Assembly: GCA_009829735.1 (NCBI GenBank)
Contig: CM020618.1
Span: forward strand, 31,596,894-31,660,893
Direction: 5' to 3'
DNA: 64,000 bases
Source of the DNA: Pyropia yezoensis
Taxonomy: Eukaryota > Rhodophyta > Bangiophyceae > Bangiales > Bangiaceae
Shown here in pieces: positions 63,128 to 64,000 of this stretch. Made by a program: the position numbers and the translations under genes. The notes beneath the pieces are model-generated. The model did not search any database. It was not told where the DNA came from and saw only the letters and a program-made list of their open reading frames with translations. The stretch's first letter is position 1. Each line of letters opens with the position of its first letter.

Positions 63128-63508
63128 TTAGATGGAAATGATAGAGCCGCCGTTCCCACCGTCGCCGCCGCTGGCACCATTCCCCGCATCGCCAACCCCA
63201 AGGACGAAGCCGCCAGCGCCGCCGGCGCCGCCGTCCCCCCCGTCGCCCGTAGTGAACGTCTGGGTGGGGGTGGCTGGCGCGGGAGGGAGCCCCGCCAGCC
63301 CCGGAATGTTAACAATGATGAACTGCTTGTCCGACGGCGCCGCCGCGTCGGTGCCCGCGTCGACAACCGCGGCCTGGCGGCCGGTGGCGGTGGCGGCGGT
63401 GGTAGCGGTGGCGTCCGTTGCCACTGGCGCCGCGCTCGCGGTAGTGGAGACCACCATCAGCATCCCGAGGACGGCTACGGCCACAGACACCATCGAGCGG
63501 ATGGCCAT
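63128..63508 (-). CDS. Small secreted Gly-rich protein
   Basis: An ATG at 63508 encodes 126 residues. A signal peptide (MAIRSMVSVAVAVLGMLMVV, then STTASA before AP) is followed by an Ala/Thr-rich linker, a DKQFIIVNIPGLAGLPPAP segment and a Gly/Asp-rich C-terminus (GDGGDGGAGGAGGFVLG, then GNGASGGDGGNGGSIISI). It has the same orientation and architecture class (signal, Ala-rich spacer, repetitive end) as the secreted gene at 59430, though without Cys. It is likely exported to the cell wall or matrix. No family is recognised. The clean signal peptide and single stop make translation plausible. Confidence 0.6.
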   Translation of the reverse strand: MAIRSMVSVAVAVLGMLMVVSTTASAAPVATDATATTAATATGRQAAVVDAGTDAAAPSDKQFIIVNIPGLAGLPPAPATPTQTFTTGDGGDGGAGGAGGFVLGVGDAGNGASGGDGGNGGSIISI

Positions 63509-64000
63509 GATGAACAGAGAGAGGGGGGGGGCGGAAGGGGGAGGGGGAGGGTGGAGTGCTTGACGGTGACGGTGAGGTGCGTGGTGGGCTGGTGGCTTTG
63601 TGGGAGGATGGGTGGGTGGTTGTGTGTGGGATGGTCGGAAGGAGCAACTGTTGCCCGTCTACCGCGGCGGGCGCTCATGTAGTGCCTCGCCGCTCCGCGG
63701 AGGCGCCGCATCACGTCTGACCAGCTGCTCCAGTGCCTCCCTGGCATTGCCGCCCATCCGGCACAGCCACTCACCCCCCCTCCCATTCCCCTCCTCCGCA
63801 CCGAGCCCCATTCTCCACGACCCACTTCCCAGCCAAGCGCCCTAACCGTCACAACCGCTGCGCGGGGGCGTGAGGGGGCATGTGCGCCAGCTACGCCCCG
63901 CACAGGGCTCGCGCAACGCCCGGCGTCGGCAGCCGACCGGTAGCCGCCCCCCGTAGACTGGCCAGCCGGCCATTCTGCCTCCGTAGGCCCGCCCGTCACT
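63509..64000. other. No supported gene
   Basis: Upstream flank of the secreted-protein gene; no recognisable element. Confidence 0.4.

Noticed and set aside
1..64000. tRNA, rRNA genes and CRISPR arrays
   Set aside because: I looked for T-loop-like motifs, rRNA-like blocks and regularly spaced short repeats and saw none that hold up.

Overview
This window looks like nuclear DNA from a GC-rich eukaryote. Retrotransposons with a chromodomain, GT..AG introns, a DEAD-box helicase, an AMPK-beta-type carbohydrate-binding domain protein and a multi-spanning MFS transporter all point to a eukaryote. There are no operons or ribosome-binding sites. The very high GC content, Ala/Pro/Gly-rich proteins, homopolymer G/C tracts and intron-poor host genes would suit a bangiophyte red alga (Porphyra/Pyropia-like). 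That assignment is inference from general character, not from a database match.

Regions. (1) 1-9361: a graveyard of DNA-transposon relics. It holds a broken PIF/Harbinger-type transposase (793-1897, +), two broken copies of a Myb/SANT-like DNA-binding protein of the kind carried by such elements (2830-3739 and 5249-7254, both -), a solo LTR with perfect target-site duplications (3740-4310), a hypothetical protein (7308-7982, -) and short repeats. (2) 9362-34551: a 25.2-kb nested retrotransposon block. The outer element A (minus strand) has 571-bp LTRs flanked by TGCCC duplications. The inner element B (plus strand, 16543-32067) sits in the gag of A and is flanked by CTTCC duplications. Both are Ty3/gypsy chromodomain elements with the order LTR, PBS, gag, pol (PR-RT-RH-INT-chromodomain), then a 705-codon ORF on the OPPOSITE strand, PPT, LTR. 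The antisense ORF is intact in A and in one copy of B, and a TATAAAA box at the LTR edge points into it. Element B contains a 500-N assembly gap, after which about 5.4 kb of pol, antisense ORF and LTR is repeated almost exactly. This is probably a false duplication. (3) 34552-38957: remnants with helix-turn-helix transposase-like fragments and a degenerate inverted repeat. (4) 38958-44305: a 5.35-kb DNA transposon with perfect 33-bp terminal inverted repeats. It carries a Tnp2/CACTA-like transposase with one in-frame stop and a second, apparently spliced gene of unknown function. (5) 44306-52542: host genes. These are a CBM48 protein (+), a DEAD-box RNA helicase (-) tail-to-tail with it, and a three-exon MFS transporter (+) with a 27-nt microexon; the last two share an upstream region of about 1 kb. 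(6) 52543-64000: extremely GC-rich low-complexity DNA. It contains a 1000-aa low-complexity ORF with bZIP-like segments, a possible small membrane protein, and two small secreted proteins.

The retroelement proteins would work as one system: Gag forms the particle, Pol copies and integrates, and the chromodomain directs integration. The antisense product is unrecognised. Its retention in separately inserted copies suggests a role for the element, or at least that it was intact in their recent progenitors.
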